A stretch of DNA of 23,542 nucleotides from Sulfuricurvum sp. (GCA_022729835.1 DZBC01000005.1:1-23542), one strand, 5' to 3'. Positions 15,630-22,918 are shown, counted from the first letter of the stretch. The notes: generated by a model from the letters alone, not told the origin. A program made the numbers and translations.

Positions 15630-17066
15630 ATGGATTCGCCGCTCTCGATCTTTGCGCTTCTGACACTTCGCGTTCGGCTGTGGTTGGTGATTTCGTCATT
15701 CTCAACCCTGCTTTTTGCCCAAAACTACTGTATTAATGTCTGCTCTTTTATGAGCAGTCTTGGAAATATGGAGATTGCAAGCAATCTCTTTGTGATCTTT
15801 TGGGCTCATCTGCTCATCCGTGAAGCGCTGTTTCGAGGTTTCAAAACCCCCAAATCGTCTCTCTCTTTGGCGCGCCACGGCTACTATTTAAGCATCGCCT
15901 CTTGGCTGATAGCGGGTGTGGCGGCTTTGGTGCTACACTCCGTAAAGTATCCCGATTTTCCGCTGGGCAGTCACCTCAAGTTACTCAGCAGTTATTGGAT
16001 TTTGGGCGGCGGAATATTGGCGCAATTGGAGTACGCGCTCTTTGAGAAAGAGTATCGGCGTGCAAGTCTTGCTTTTCACTATGTCGGTTATCATGAACGT
16101 ATTGCGCGGCGTATTGTGGAGAGTTCTGTTGTTTTGACGCTTGCTCCGGTGGTGACGCTGCTGCTCATCTTGGGGCGTTATCAACAAGAGGGGGCAATTG
16201 AAGCTCATGTGGTCGGCGAGGTAGGCTATGTCATGGCGCTCTTTGTCGGTGCAGCGCTCATTAGCATGGGGCTGTTTGGGCGGATGCTCAAAAGCGATAC
16301 GCAAGCCATTGTCAAAACCATCGGCGCGATTGCGCATGGAGAGTATCGCGTTCGCGCAGATGTTCGGCGCTCCGATGAGCTGGGTGAAATCTCCGGCGCC
16401 ATTGAGTCCATGGCCGGCGCGATTGATGCAGGAATACAAGAGATACAATCGCTCGGCGATGAGATCATGCAGACCCAAAAAGAGGTGGTCTATACGATGG
16501 GAGAGATCGCCGAGAGTCGAAGCAAAGAGACCGGCAACCATGTCAAGCGCGTGGCCGCCTACAGCGAGCTGCTGGCACTGCGCTACGGCCTTGACCCCGA
16601 AGAGGCAAAACTGCTGCGCCTAGCCAGCCCCATGCACGACATCGGCAAAGTGGCCATTCCCGATCATATTCTCAATAAGCCGGGTCGTCATACGCCCGAA
16701 GAGTTTGAGATCATGAAGACCCATGCGCTTCTAGGTTATGCCATGCTGAGCCACTCGAATCGTCCCATTCTTAAAGCTGCGGCAATCGTGGCACATGAAC
16801 ACCATGAAAAATATGACGGCAGCGGTTATCCGCGCGGACTCTCGGGCGAAAATATTCACATCTACGGCCGCATCACCGCGCTTGTCGATGTTTTTGATGC
16901 GCTGGGGAGCGATCGGGTCTATAAAAAAGCGTGGGAAGATGAGCACATCTTGGCCTTGATCCAAGAGCAGAGCGGCAAACACTTTGACCCAAAACTGGTA
17001 ACGCTCTTTTTTGCCTCTTTGGATGAGATATTTGAAATACGCGAACAGTACCGTGATCTTTTTTAG
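15630..17066 (+). CDS. Membrane HD-GYP domain cyclic-di-GMP phosphodiesterase
   Basis: Predicted inner-membrane enzyme that hydrolyses c-di-GMP to GMP or pGpG. The first 220 residues contain about six hydrophobic segments with no known sensor family. A HAMP-like linker follows (about 220-272), then the HD-GYP domain (about 285-478). Catalytic features are intact: H304 in GNHVKRV, the HD pair in MHDIGK (336-337), and the run from H389 to GYPRG (HEHHEKYDGSGYP, 389-401), followed by ALVDVFDAL. The ATG at 15630 has a strong GGAGG and a nearby TATAAT. The gene stands alone between comM and the ABC transporter operon, both transcribed toward it or away on the other strand. It is bracketed by two copies of a permease 3' end, so it may have been inserted there. 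Confidence 0.9.
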   Translation: MDSPLSIFALLTLRVRLWLVISSFSTLLFAQNYCINVCSFMSSLGNMEIASNLFVIFWAHLLIREALFRGFKTPKSSLSLARHGYYLSIASWLIAGVAALVLHSVKYPDFPLGSHLKLLSSYWILGGGILAQLEYALFEKEYRRASLAFHYVGYHERIARRIVESSVVLTLAPVVTLLLILGRYQQEGAIEAHVVGEVGYVMALFVGAALISMGLFGRMLKSDTQAIVKTIGAIAHGEYRVRADVRRSDELGEISGAIESMAGAIDAGIQEIQSLGDEIMQTQKEVVYTMGEIAESRSKETGNHVKRVAAYSELLALRYGLDPEEAKLLRLASPMHDIGKVAIPDHILNKPGRHTPEEFEIMKTHALLGYAMLSHSNRPILKAAAIVAHEHHEKYDGSGYPRGLSGENIHIYGRITALVDVFDALGSDRVYKKAWEDEHILALIQEQSGKHFDPKLVTLFFASLDEIFEIREQYRDLF

Positions 17067-17184
17067 TAAGGCCGCACACTTATATTGGCCCCACTATGCG
17101 TTGAAGGCCGCCTTGAGAAATAAGGTGACATGATACATATTTTATCCATAGGCAATCTTCCAAGCCACTTGGGACGAGGTGACC
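17067..17184. other. Intergenic region after HD-GYP gene
   Basis: I see no gene here. A small palindrome AAGGCCGCCTT occurs near 17104-17114 but lacks a T-run, so no terminator is called. Together with the relic that follows, it makes a 405-base stretch without an intact gene. Confidence 0.4.
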
Positions 17185-17471
17185 TTAATTTATTGTTCCA
17201 CATGTCTGCCCATGCACATCAAGCGCCCGTAATTCGACCATCACCAGCGTGTTTTTACCGCCTCTTTTGGCTTCATACATGGCTGCGTCTCCGCGATTGA
17301 ATATCTCATCCAAGTCTGAGTGCTCATTAAAAGTTCTGTCAAGGTGTCTTGCTGTGAGAGTTCCGAGAAGTGGCGCTGTAGCGATACAAGCTCCGTAACA
17401 TCCAAATGGGTGCCCATAATACGAATAGGCTTGCCGTTGGCATCTTTTCTACACGTGACGACCACCGCCCA
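17185..17471 (-). pseudogene. Relic of a PAS-GGDEF diguanylate cyclase, internally deleted
   Basis: Read leftward from 17471, the sequence gives a PAS/PAC tail (VVTCRKDANGKPIRIMGTHL then DVTEL), a short linker, and the first GGDEF residues (QQDTLTEL). At about 17325-17345 the frame changes and the text jumps to the end of a GGDEF domain: NEHSDLDEIFNRGDAAMYEA, then KRGGKNTLVMVE, with a TAA at 17185-17187. Roughly 110-120 codons, including the GGDEF motif itself, are missing, so it cannot be active. The PAS text starts directly after the TGA of the permease gene and in the same frame, with no start codon, so the 5' part is lost too. Confidence 0.75.
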
Positions 17472-17511
17472 TCAAGCACGCCGCATGACAAGGAAGATAA
17501 AAAAAGGTGTG
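17469..17511. repeat. Direct repeat copy B (43 bp, pairs with 15503-15545)
   Basis: Right copy of the direct repeat. It is the genuine 3' end of the FecCD permease gene plus three bases after its stop. It matches the left copy at 38 of 43 positions. Confidence 0.75.
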
Positions 17512-18401
17512 CCGACAAGGGCGGTGATGATGCCGACGCTCACCTCTCCGCTGCTGCCTGAGAGCACCCTTGCAAGCGTGTCGGCGGCGACGAGAAAGAG
17601 GCCGCCGACAAGGGCGGTCGGCACGATCAGATGCGCGACGCTGCGGCGATAAAGCAGACGTACAAGGTGCGGCGCCACCAGCCCCACAAAGCCGATCGGC
17701 CCGGCGATGCTGATGAGCGCGGCGACGCCAAAGGAGACGAGCAGCAGCAGTGCGGTTTCGGTGCGCTTTACATGTAAGCCTCTTAGCGCGGCGCTTTGCG
17801 CCCCTAGCGAGAGCAATGCAAGGCGATGACGCCACGCATAAGCGATGAGCAGCGTCGCCGCCGCGCACGCTCCAATGAGCCACAACCCGCCCGAAGCGTC
17901 GGCGGAGAGCGAGCCCATGGTGTAGCGCAGCAGGCTATAAACCTGCAAAGCGTCGGCGAAGTGGTAGAAGAGCATCAGCGCCGCGCCGTAAAAGAGCGAG
18001 AGCGCGATCCCCAGCAGCAACAGCGCTTCGGCACTGCGCAGCTTGGTAGAGAGCAGCAACAATAGCAGCACCGAAAAAGCCGCCGATGTAAACCCCATAA
18101 GTACCCCGCTCACCCCCAGCGCGATGGAGAGTGCGCAACCCAGCGTCGCCGCGCCCGATACGCCCAGCGTGTAGGGGGTCATCAGCGCATTGCGAAAAAT
18201 CGTCTGAAAGATGAGTCCGCCCAAAGCGAGGATCACGCCCCCAAAAAAGCCCAGCATCACGCGCGGTAGCCGCAGCTCCCAAAAGATGCGCCCCTCCAGA
18301 CTCGTTGGCTCAAGCAGCGCCTCGATGCCCAGCGGCATACCCCCCACGAACGGGGCGAGCAGCAGTACCAAGAGCGTGAGCACAACAAGCCATTTAGTCA
18401 T
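17472..18401 (-). CDS. FecCD/BtuC-type ABC transporter permease
   Basis: Inner-membrane permease for iron-siderophore, heme or cobalamin import; 309 residues with about nine or ten hydrophobic segments. Family hallmarks are LRLPRVMLGFFGG with FQTIFRNALMTPYTLG in the first half, GPIGFVGLVAPHLVRLL for the ATPase-coupling loop, and VGIITALVGTPFFIFLV at the end. It is slightly shorter than usual (about 330), mainly at the N-terminus. Its ATG overlaps the end of the ATPase gene by eight bases, so the two are coupled. The stop is followed at once by a GGDEF relic. The DNA is visibly more GC-rich than nrdB (72% versus 48% in one counted line each). A TTACATGTAA copy lies at 17768, read as Leu-His-Val. 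Confidence 0.9.
   Translation of the reverse strand: MTKWLVVLTLLVLLLAPFVGGMPLGIEALLEPTSLEGRIFWELRLPRVMLGFFGGVILALGGLIFQTIFRNALMTPYTLGVSGAATLGCALSIALGVSGVLMGFTSAAFSVLLLLLLSTKLRSAEALLLLGIALSLFYGAALMLFYHFADALQVYSLLRYTMGSLSADASGGLWLIGACAAATLLIAYAWRHRLALLSLGAQSAALRGLHVKRTETALLLLVSFGVAALISIAGPIGFVGLVAPHLVRLLYRRSVAHLIVPTALVGGLFLVAADTLARVLSGSSGEVSVGIITALVGTPFFIFLVMRRA
17768..17777. repeat. TTACATGTAA palindrome (in ABC permease gene)
   Basis: Exact copy. Read on the minus strand as Leu-His-Val-Lys. Confidence 0.8.
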
Positions 18402-19137
18402 AGCGGATGCTTACATGTAAGGGTGTGAGCTCAAAGCGCACGCCGTAGAGCCGCTCCAGCATTTGCGGCGTAAAGAGTCTCTCCGGCGCTTCAAAGTAGT
18501 GCAAAACGCCATCGCCCAGAAAAGCCACCGGATCGCCCAGTGCGCGCGCAAGCTGCAGGTCGTGGGTGATGAGCAGGGTATGGTGCGCGGCTTTGAGCGA
18601 TGCGAAGCGGTGGACGAACTGCCGCGCGTGTAGGGGGTCAAGATGGGCCGTGGGTTCGTCAAAGACGAGCATACGGCTGCGCTGCATCATCGCCTGCGCC
18701 GTCATGACCAGTTGCGCTTCGCCGCTGCTAAGTGTGCCAAGGGGCCGATCGGCAAGGTGCGCGATTTGGCTTTGGCGCATCACTTCATCGGCGTGCGCCG
18801 TCTCTGTCGCATCAAATCCCCGCCACCGATCGGCCTGCGCAAACGCGCCGAGCAAGACAAACTCCCGCACGCGCAGATGATCATCAAACTGCTCTAGCTT
18901 AGGGGGCACGTAGGCGAAGGCTTCGGCGCGTTCGCGCAGCGAGAGTGCGCTGAGGTTTTGATCCCCATACGCGATGCGTCCCTCATAAGGCAGGAGGCCG
19001 CAGAGCATTTTGGCCAGGGTGCTTTTGCCTGCGCCGTTGGGGCCGATGAGGATCAGATGCGGCGGCAGATCAAGCGAGATCGGCCCAAACAGGTAGCGCC
19101 CTCCAAGACGGCACACCACCTCTTCGAGCCTAATCAC
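18394..19137 (-). CDS. ABC transporter ATP-binding protein (FecE/BtuD-type)
   Basis: Cytoplasmic ATPase of the metal-chelate importer; 247 residues. Walker A is GPNGAGKST (32-40). The signature is LSSGE (136-140) instead of the common LSGGQ/E, Walker B is MLVFDEPTAHLD (156-167), and the switch His is in LLITHDL. The Q-loop position, normally AYVPQ, reads AYVPPKLEQF (75-84), so the conserved Gln is absent or displaced by a few residues, which may slow coupling. It starts eight bases inside the end of the binding-protein gene and ends eight bases inside the permease gene. A TTACATGTAA copy (18411) codes for Leu-His-Val near its C-terminus. Confidence 0.9.
   Translation of the reverse strand: MIRLEEVVCRLGGRYLFGPISLDLPPHLILIGPNGAGKSTLAKMLCGLLPYEGRIAYGDQNLSALSLRERAEAFAYVPPKLEQFDDHLRVREFVLLGAFAQADRWRGFDATETAHADEVMRQSQIAHLADRPLGTLSSGEAQLVMTAQAMMQRSRMLVFDEPTAHLDPLHARQFVHRFASLKAAHHTLLITHDLQLARALGDPVAFLGDGVLHYFEAPERLFTPQMLERLYGVRFELTPLHVSIRYD
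18411..18420. repeat. TTACATGTAA palindrome (end of ABC ATPase gene)
   Basis: Exact copy, flanked to CTTACATGTAAG. Read as Leu-His-Val, ten bases before the permease start. Confidence 0.8.
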
Positions 19138-19918
19138 GCAACGCTCCGCAGAGTCGGCGCAGCGTCTGCGTCGTGCGTATCGAGGGGATCAGCAGCTCTT
19201 GGCCGCTGAGTCTGATGATCTGTCCCTCTTGCGCCGCGCGCAGCGGCAGGGTGCGCCATGCGTCGAGGTCGATGGGTTCAGGATCGGCGGCGATCAGCAC
19301 GATGCGATCAGGCGCGGCGGCGATCAGCTCTTCGCGTCCGAAGCGCGGCTGCGGTAGGGTGCCCTCATAGGCGTTGCGCGCGCCGCAGAGTGCGGGAAGC
19401 TCGCCGATGAAGCCCTCACTAGAGGCGATGTAGAGCGGCAGATCGGGCGTAGCGGGCGCACCGAAGATGATGAGCACGCGCAGCGGCTTCTCCGCTTTGG
19501 GTACATCGTGCAGCGCGGCGTCAAATGCGGCCACCAGCTCCGTTGCCCGCGCCTGACGCCCGATCAGGGCGCCTAGAAGGGTGAGGCTTTGGGGGATGTC
19601 ATAGAGCCGCTCCAGCGCGATTTGCTGTGTGCGGATGCCCAGTTTTGCAAGGTGAGAAAGGGTGTTGGCGTGGTGTTTTTGCGCCAGAACGAGCGTGGGG
19701 CGTAGGGCAAAGATGCGCTCTACGTCGGGGTCGAAGTAGCCCCCGACCCTCTCGATGTTTGCGTCGATGTCGCGCGCGGCGCTGCTTACCCCAACAAGCG
19801 CGTCGCAGGCGCCAAGGTCGCAGACCATCGTGCTTAGTGCGGGTGAGAGGGTGACGATGCGCTCTTGTGCCTGCGCAACAAGGGCCAGAAAGAGCACCAA
19901 AAAGCGAAGCGCGTGCAC
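19130..19918 (-). CDS. Periplasmic metal-chelate/cobalamin-binding protein (BtuF/FecB-like)
   Basis: Class III (TroA/BtuF-like) solute-binding protein that delivers an iron chelate or cobalamin to the permease; 262 residues. The signal peptide is VHALRFLVLFLALVAQA; mature sequence starts near QERIVTLSPALSTMVCDLG. The segment VGGYFDPDVERIFALRPTLV is the typical central motif. No lipobox Cys is seen, so it is soluble. The frame is open much further upstream, but that part only shadows the EAL relic; I chose GTG 19918, one base after the upstream stop (TAA-T-GTG), because it starts the signal peptide. There is no clear RBS, so it may depend on translation from upstream. No TonB receptor gene is visible, so the ligand is undecided. 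Confidence 0.82.
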   Translation of the reverse strand: MHALRFLVLFLALVAQAQERIVTLSPALSTMVCDLGACDALVGVSSAARDIDANIERVGGYFDPDVERIFALRPTLVLAQKHHANTLSHLAKLGIRTQQIALERLYDIPQSLTLLGALIGRQARATELVAAFDAALHDVPKAEKPLRVLIIFGAPATPDLPLYIASSEGFIGELPALCGARNAYEGTLPQPRFGREELIAAAPDRIVLIAADPEPIDLDAWRTLPLRAAQEGQIIRLSGQELLIPSIRTTQTLRRLCGALRD

Positions 19919-19919
19919 A

Positions 19920-20582
19920 TTAGCCAAGCAGTGCTTCAAAGGCGGCGGGCGGAAGGGGGCGGCTTTTGAGAAAGCCCTGATAGTGGGTGCAGCCCAGCTC
20001 GCGTAGAAATGCCTCCTGCTCGCTATGTTCAACCCCCTCAGCGAGGATCTGAAAGCCCAGCGCGCTGCCCATAGCGACAATCGCCCGCACGATGGCGGTG
20101 TCATCAGCATGGTAGGGGACATCATCGATAAAGCTTTTGTCGATCTTGAGCGCATCGATGGGAAAGCGTTTGAGGTAGCTATACGAGGAGTAGCCGGTAC
20201 CAAAATCGTCAATGGCCAGATGGATGCCCCGCGCACGCAGTCGGTGCAGCATCTCTACCACCTCCTCTTGGTGCTCCATCATGGCACTTTCGGTGAGTTC
20301 GAGCGTGAGCTTGTCGGGGGAGAATCCGCTTTGGCGCAGGGCTGACTCGACCACTTCGGGGAGATCTTGATGGCGCACCTGATAGGCCGAGACATTGAGC
20401 GAGAGGTGTAGATGATAGCCTTTGTCCTGCCAGATTTTGCCTTGCTTGCACACCTCCTCGATCACCCAGGCACCGATGGGATTGATCAGCCCGCTCTCTT
20501 CGGCCATCGGAATGAACTCCAGCGGAGAGATCATGCCGCGTTGTGGATGAATCCAGCGGATCAGCGCTTCTGCGCCCAGTGC
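19920..20582 (-). pseudogene. Out-of-frame EAL domain fragment of the CBS-PAS-GGDEF-EAL gene
   Basis: This frame carries the EAL phosphodiesterase domain that belongs to the upstream gene. It begins just after a TAA (20583-20585) with GAEALIRWIHPQRGMISP, and keeps DDFGTGYSSYSY, LKIDKSF, EGVEH and HYQGF near the end. Only about three residues plus a frame are missing relative to YYQPQV in the upstream frame, fitting an 11-base deletion. The first ATG (20534, MISPLEFIP) lies after the EAL motif, so a separately made protein would lack the catalytic Glu. It ends one base before the binding-protein gene. Confidence 0.8.
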
Positions 20583-22830
20583 TTAGATGCACCTGCGGCT
20601 GGTAATAGAGGCAAAACTCCCCGCGACTGAGCGCTTCGCGCAGATGGGTGGTGGATTCAATACGCGCTTTGGCGGACTGGGTGAGGTCGTCGGTGTAGTA
20701 GCAAAAGATGCCGCGTCCTTCGTTTTTGGCGCGGTATAAGGCGGTGTCGGCATATTGCAGTAGCGTTTGTGCATCTGTGGCGTGTTGCGGGGAGAGGGCG
20801 ATACCGACACTTGCGCTGATGTGGATGCTTGTGTTGCCTTCGAGGGTATAAGGCTGGGAGAGGCGATGGATCATCTCCTGCGCAAGCAGGGCCGCATTGT
20901 CGCTTTCGGGCAGATTTTCGATTACGACGGCAAATTCGTCTCCGCCTAAGCGCGAGAGGAAATCGTGGTGGCGAAACCGCTCCCTAAAGCGCTCCGCCAC
21001 CAAGGTGAGTAGCTCGTCTCCGGCGGCGTGTCCGTAACTATCGTTGACATCCTTGAAGCGGTCCAGATCGAAGATGAGCAGCGCAGTGCTGCCTCCTTCG
21101 CGCCTTGTTTTGGAGATGACCCGCCCAAGGTGGCTAAGCAACAAGGAGCGGTTGGCGAAGCCTGTGAGGGTATCGAAATTGGCGAGGGCTTCGAGGCGGC
21201 TTTCGAAGTTTTTTTGGCGGGTGATATCCTGAACGGTACCCATGCCCAGTACCAAGGCACTGTTTTCATCGGCTTCAAGCTGAGCGCGCTCGCGCACCCA
21301 TTTGATCTTGCCATCGACGATCAGGCGGTGGTCGCACTCGAAGGCTGCGCCTTGCAATGCGGCGTTCCAGTGGTGTTCCACCCGGGCACGGTCTTCAGGG
21401 TGGATGCGTTCCATTAGGCTTTCGCGTGTAGGTTCGCTGGTGTCGCTAAGACCGAAAATGTGGTAACACTCCAGCGACCACTCAAAGCGACGCGACTTGG
21501 GATCAAAGCGCCAGCTCCCGATTTGTGCTAGCGTTTGGGCTTCGCTAAGTGCTTGATCTTTGCGGCGTAGCTCCTCCTCTCTAATCTTGAGCTCACTGAT
21601 ATCGCGGGCAATGCCCAGCACGCCGACTACTTCTCCGTATTCGTTGTGCATGGCGGTTTTGACGGTATCGAAGATCCCCTCATAGCTACCGTCGGCAAAA
21701 ACAAGAAACTCTTCATTGTGACGCGGTTCGTCCGTTGCCATAGCCAGACGGTTGTTGGCGCGGAAAAAGGTAGCCAGATCGGTGCTTACAAAATCAAAAT
21801 CGGTTTTGCCGACAATAGCGTCGCGTGAGGCGCCGAAAAAATGCTCAAAGGCGCGGTTACATGTAAGGTAAACCCCTGCGCTGTCTTTGAGCCAGACCAG
21901 ATCGGGGATGGTGGCGAGGATGCTTTCAAGCAGATCGCTTTCGCTGAGTGCGTGTTCATAGGTTCGTGTGAGCTGGTGGAGTAGATCGCTTTTGTGCTCG
22001 ATGGTCTGCACCAAAAACTCGAAATAGGCACCGTGAATCGCCTTGAGTACATCATGGCGGCTGAGCACACCAACAATAGAACCCTTAGTGTCAGTGATGA
22101 TGAGTTGATGCACACCGTGCTGTTCGATCAGGGTGGAGGCTTCACGCAATCCTGTGTGACGGGGAATGCTAAAGAGCTCTTTTTGCGCTACCACATTGAC
22201 GCTCTCTGATCCGTCGCTTTGATTGGTGGCGAAGCGGCGGGTGATGTCGCGTTCGCGAATAATGCCGATAGGGTGGCCATCTTGCATCAAGATTGCATAG
22301 TCGCTGCGCTGAGCGCTCATTCTGGCCGCGGCTTCTTTGAGGGTGGTCTGAGGTGAGACGAGCAGAGGTGTTTCACTCATGACGTCACCTACATGCTGGT
22401 GCTGACTGAGGTTGTCAAAGCCCATGTGCCGCAGAAAGTCGCCCTCTGAGACAACGCCCTCGTAACGTCCTTCTTCGTCTATCACGATGAGGTGGCGGTA
22501 ACCGCGCTCTTCAAGTTGGGTGTAGGCATCGTGCAGATAGAGCGAAGAGGAGACACAAAAAGGATTTTTGGTCATGATCTGCGAGAGCGGCGTGTTTTTG
22601 GGCGTGCCTTCTGCGATCATGCGTAGGGCGTCATGTTCGGTGAAGATTCCTTGAGGTATAGAGGCTTCATCGACAACTACGACCGAACTGATGGCGTGTG
22701 TCATCATCTGAGTAAGCGCTTCATCCAAGGTGTGGCCCTCTTGCACTGGATGAATGGCGCTTTGTGCGAGCAGCCCGTGGAGGCGTATGTGTTCGATGGG
22801 GGACTCCTTGCCTAAAAAAAGAGGCTCCAT
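20209..22830 (-). CDS. CBS(x4)-PAS(x2)-GGDEF protein, frameshifted at start of EAL
   Basis: Cytoplasmic signalling protein with no membrane segment. Four CBS motifs (two Bateman modules) fill about 20-265 and usually bind adenine nucleotides. PAS1 covers about 300-410 and PAS2 about 430-535. GGDEF follows at 545-715, with GGDEF at 629-633 and an RxxD inhibitory site at 620-623, so cyclase activity looks intact. The EAL domain starts with FCLYYQPQVHLSTG (739-752), then the frame is lost. Residues 753-873 (GRRSADPLDSS onward) are Arg/Ser/Pro/His-rich nonsense, although the track stays open for 120 codons. It was originally one gene with the EAL fragment at 19920-20582. The ATG at 22830 is chosen because CBS1 follows directly; no strong RBS. 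A palindrome at 21857 reads Leu-Thr-Cys inside PAS1. Confidence 0.85.
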   Translation of the reverse strand: MEPLFLGKESPIEHIRLHGLLAQSAIHPVQEGHTLDEALTQMMTHAISSVVVVDEASIPQGIFTEHDALRMIAEGTPKNTPLSQIMTKNPFCVSSSLYLHDAYTQLEERGYRHLIVIDEEGRYEGVVSEGDFLRHMGFDNLSQHQHVGDVMSETPLLVSPQTTLKEAAARMSAQRSDYAILMQDGHPIGIIRERDITRRFATNQSDGSESVNVVAQKELFSIPRHTGLREASTLIEQHGVHQLIITDTKGSIVGVLSRHDVLKAIHGAYFEFLVQTIEHKSDLLHQLTRTYEHALSESDLLESILATIPDLVWLKDSAGVYLTCNRAFEHFFGASRDAIVGKTDFDFVSTDLATFFRANNRLAMATDEPRHNEEFLVFADGSYEGIFDTVKTAMHNEYGEVVGVLGIARDISELKIREEELRRKDQALSEAQTLAQIGSWRFDPKSRRFEWSLECYHIFGLSDTSEPTRESLMERIHPEDRARVEHHWNAALQGAAFECDHRLIVDGKIKWVRERAQLEADENSALVLGMGTVQDITRQKNFESRLEALANFDTLTGFANRSLLLSHLGRVISKTRREGGSTALLIFDLDRFKDVNDSYGHAAGDELLTLVAERFRERFRHHDFLSRLGGDEFAVVIENLPESDNAALLAQEMIHRLSQPYTLEGNTSIHISASVGIALSPQHATDAQTLLQYADTALYRAKNEGRGIFCYYTDDLTQSAKARIESTTHLREALSRGEFCLYYQPQVHLSTGRRSADPLDSSTTRHDLSAGVHSDGRRERADQSHRCLGDRGGVQARQNLAGQRLSSTPLAQCLGLSGAPSRSPRSGRVSPAPKRILPRQAHARTHRKCHDGAPRGGGRDAAPTACAGHPSGH
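21857..21866. repeat. TTACATGTAA palindrome (in CBS-PAS-GGDEF gene)
   Basis: Exact copy. Read on the minus strand as Leu-Thr-Cys-Asn in the first PAS domain. Confidence 0.8.
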
Positions 22831-22918
22831 TCTAGCATATCAAGTGGCGTTTGGATCAATGTTTCGGGCAGATAGCTACGCTATAATCGCCTTACATGTA
22901 ACCCTCAAGGCACCCATC
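22831..22918. promoter_or_regulatory. Divergent promoter region with TATAAT and TTACATGTAA
   Basis: For the rightward ATPase gene, TATAAT lies at 22882-22887 (in GCTATAAT), the palindrome TTACATGTAA follows after four bases (22892-22901), and AAGG at 22907-22910 precedes the ATG at 22919. The palindrome would thus cover the expected transcription start. For the leftward gene, TATGCT (complement of 22834-22839) is a weak -10 candidate very close to its ATG. Confidence 0.5.
22892..22901. repeat. TTACATGTAA palindrome (leader of AAA-like ATPase gene)
   Basis: Exact copy, four bases after TATAAT. Confidence 0.8.

Noticed and set aside
17104..17114. AAGGCCGCCTT as an intrinsic terminator for the HD-GYP gene
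   Set aside because: The stem is very short and no T-run follows.
17449..17883. Arg/Ala-rich 144-codon frame inside the permease gene
   Set aside because: Low-complexity Arg/Ala/His text produced by reading GC-rich permease DNA out of frame.
19919..20236. Binding-protein gene starting at 20236
   Set aside because: The first 106 residues are an antiframe reading of the EAL fragment; the signal peptide starts at GTG 19918.
20565..20590. Programmed frameshift between GGDEF and EAL
   Set aside because: No slippery heptamer, and about three family-conserved positions are missing along with the frame, which fits a deletion better.
4353..22901. TTACATGTAA as an FNR/CRP-type operator
   Set aside because: FNR and CRP sites have a spacer between half-sites (for example TTGAT-N4-ATCAA), and most copies here lie inside genes.
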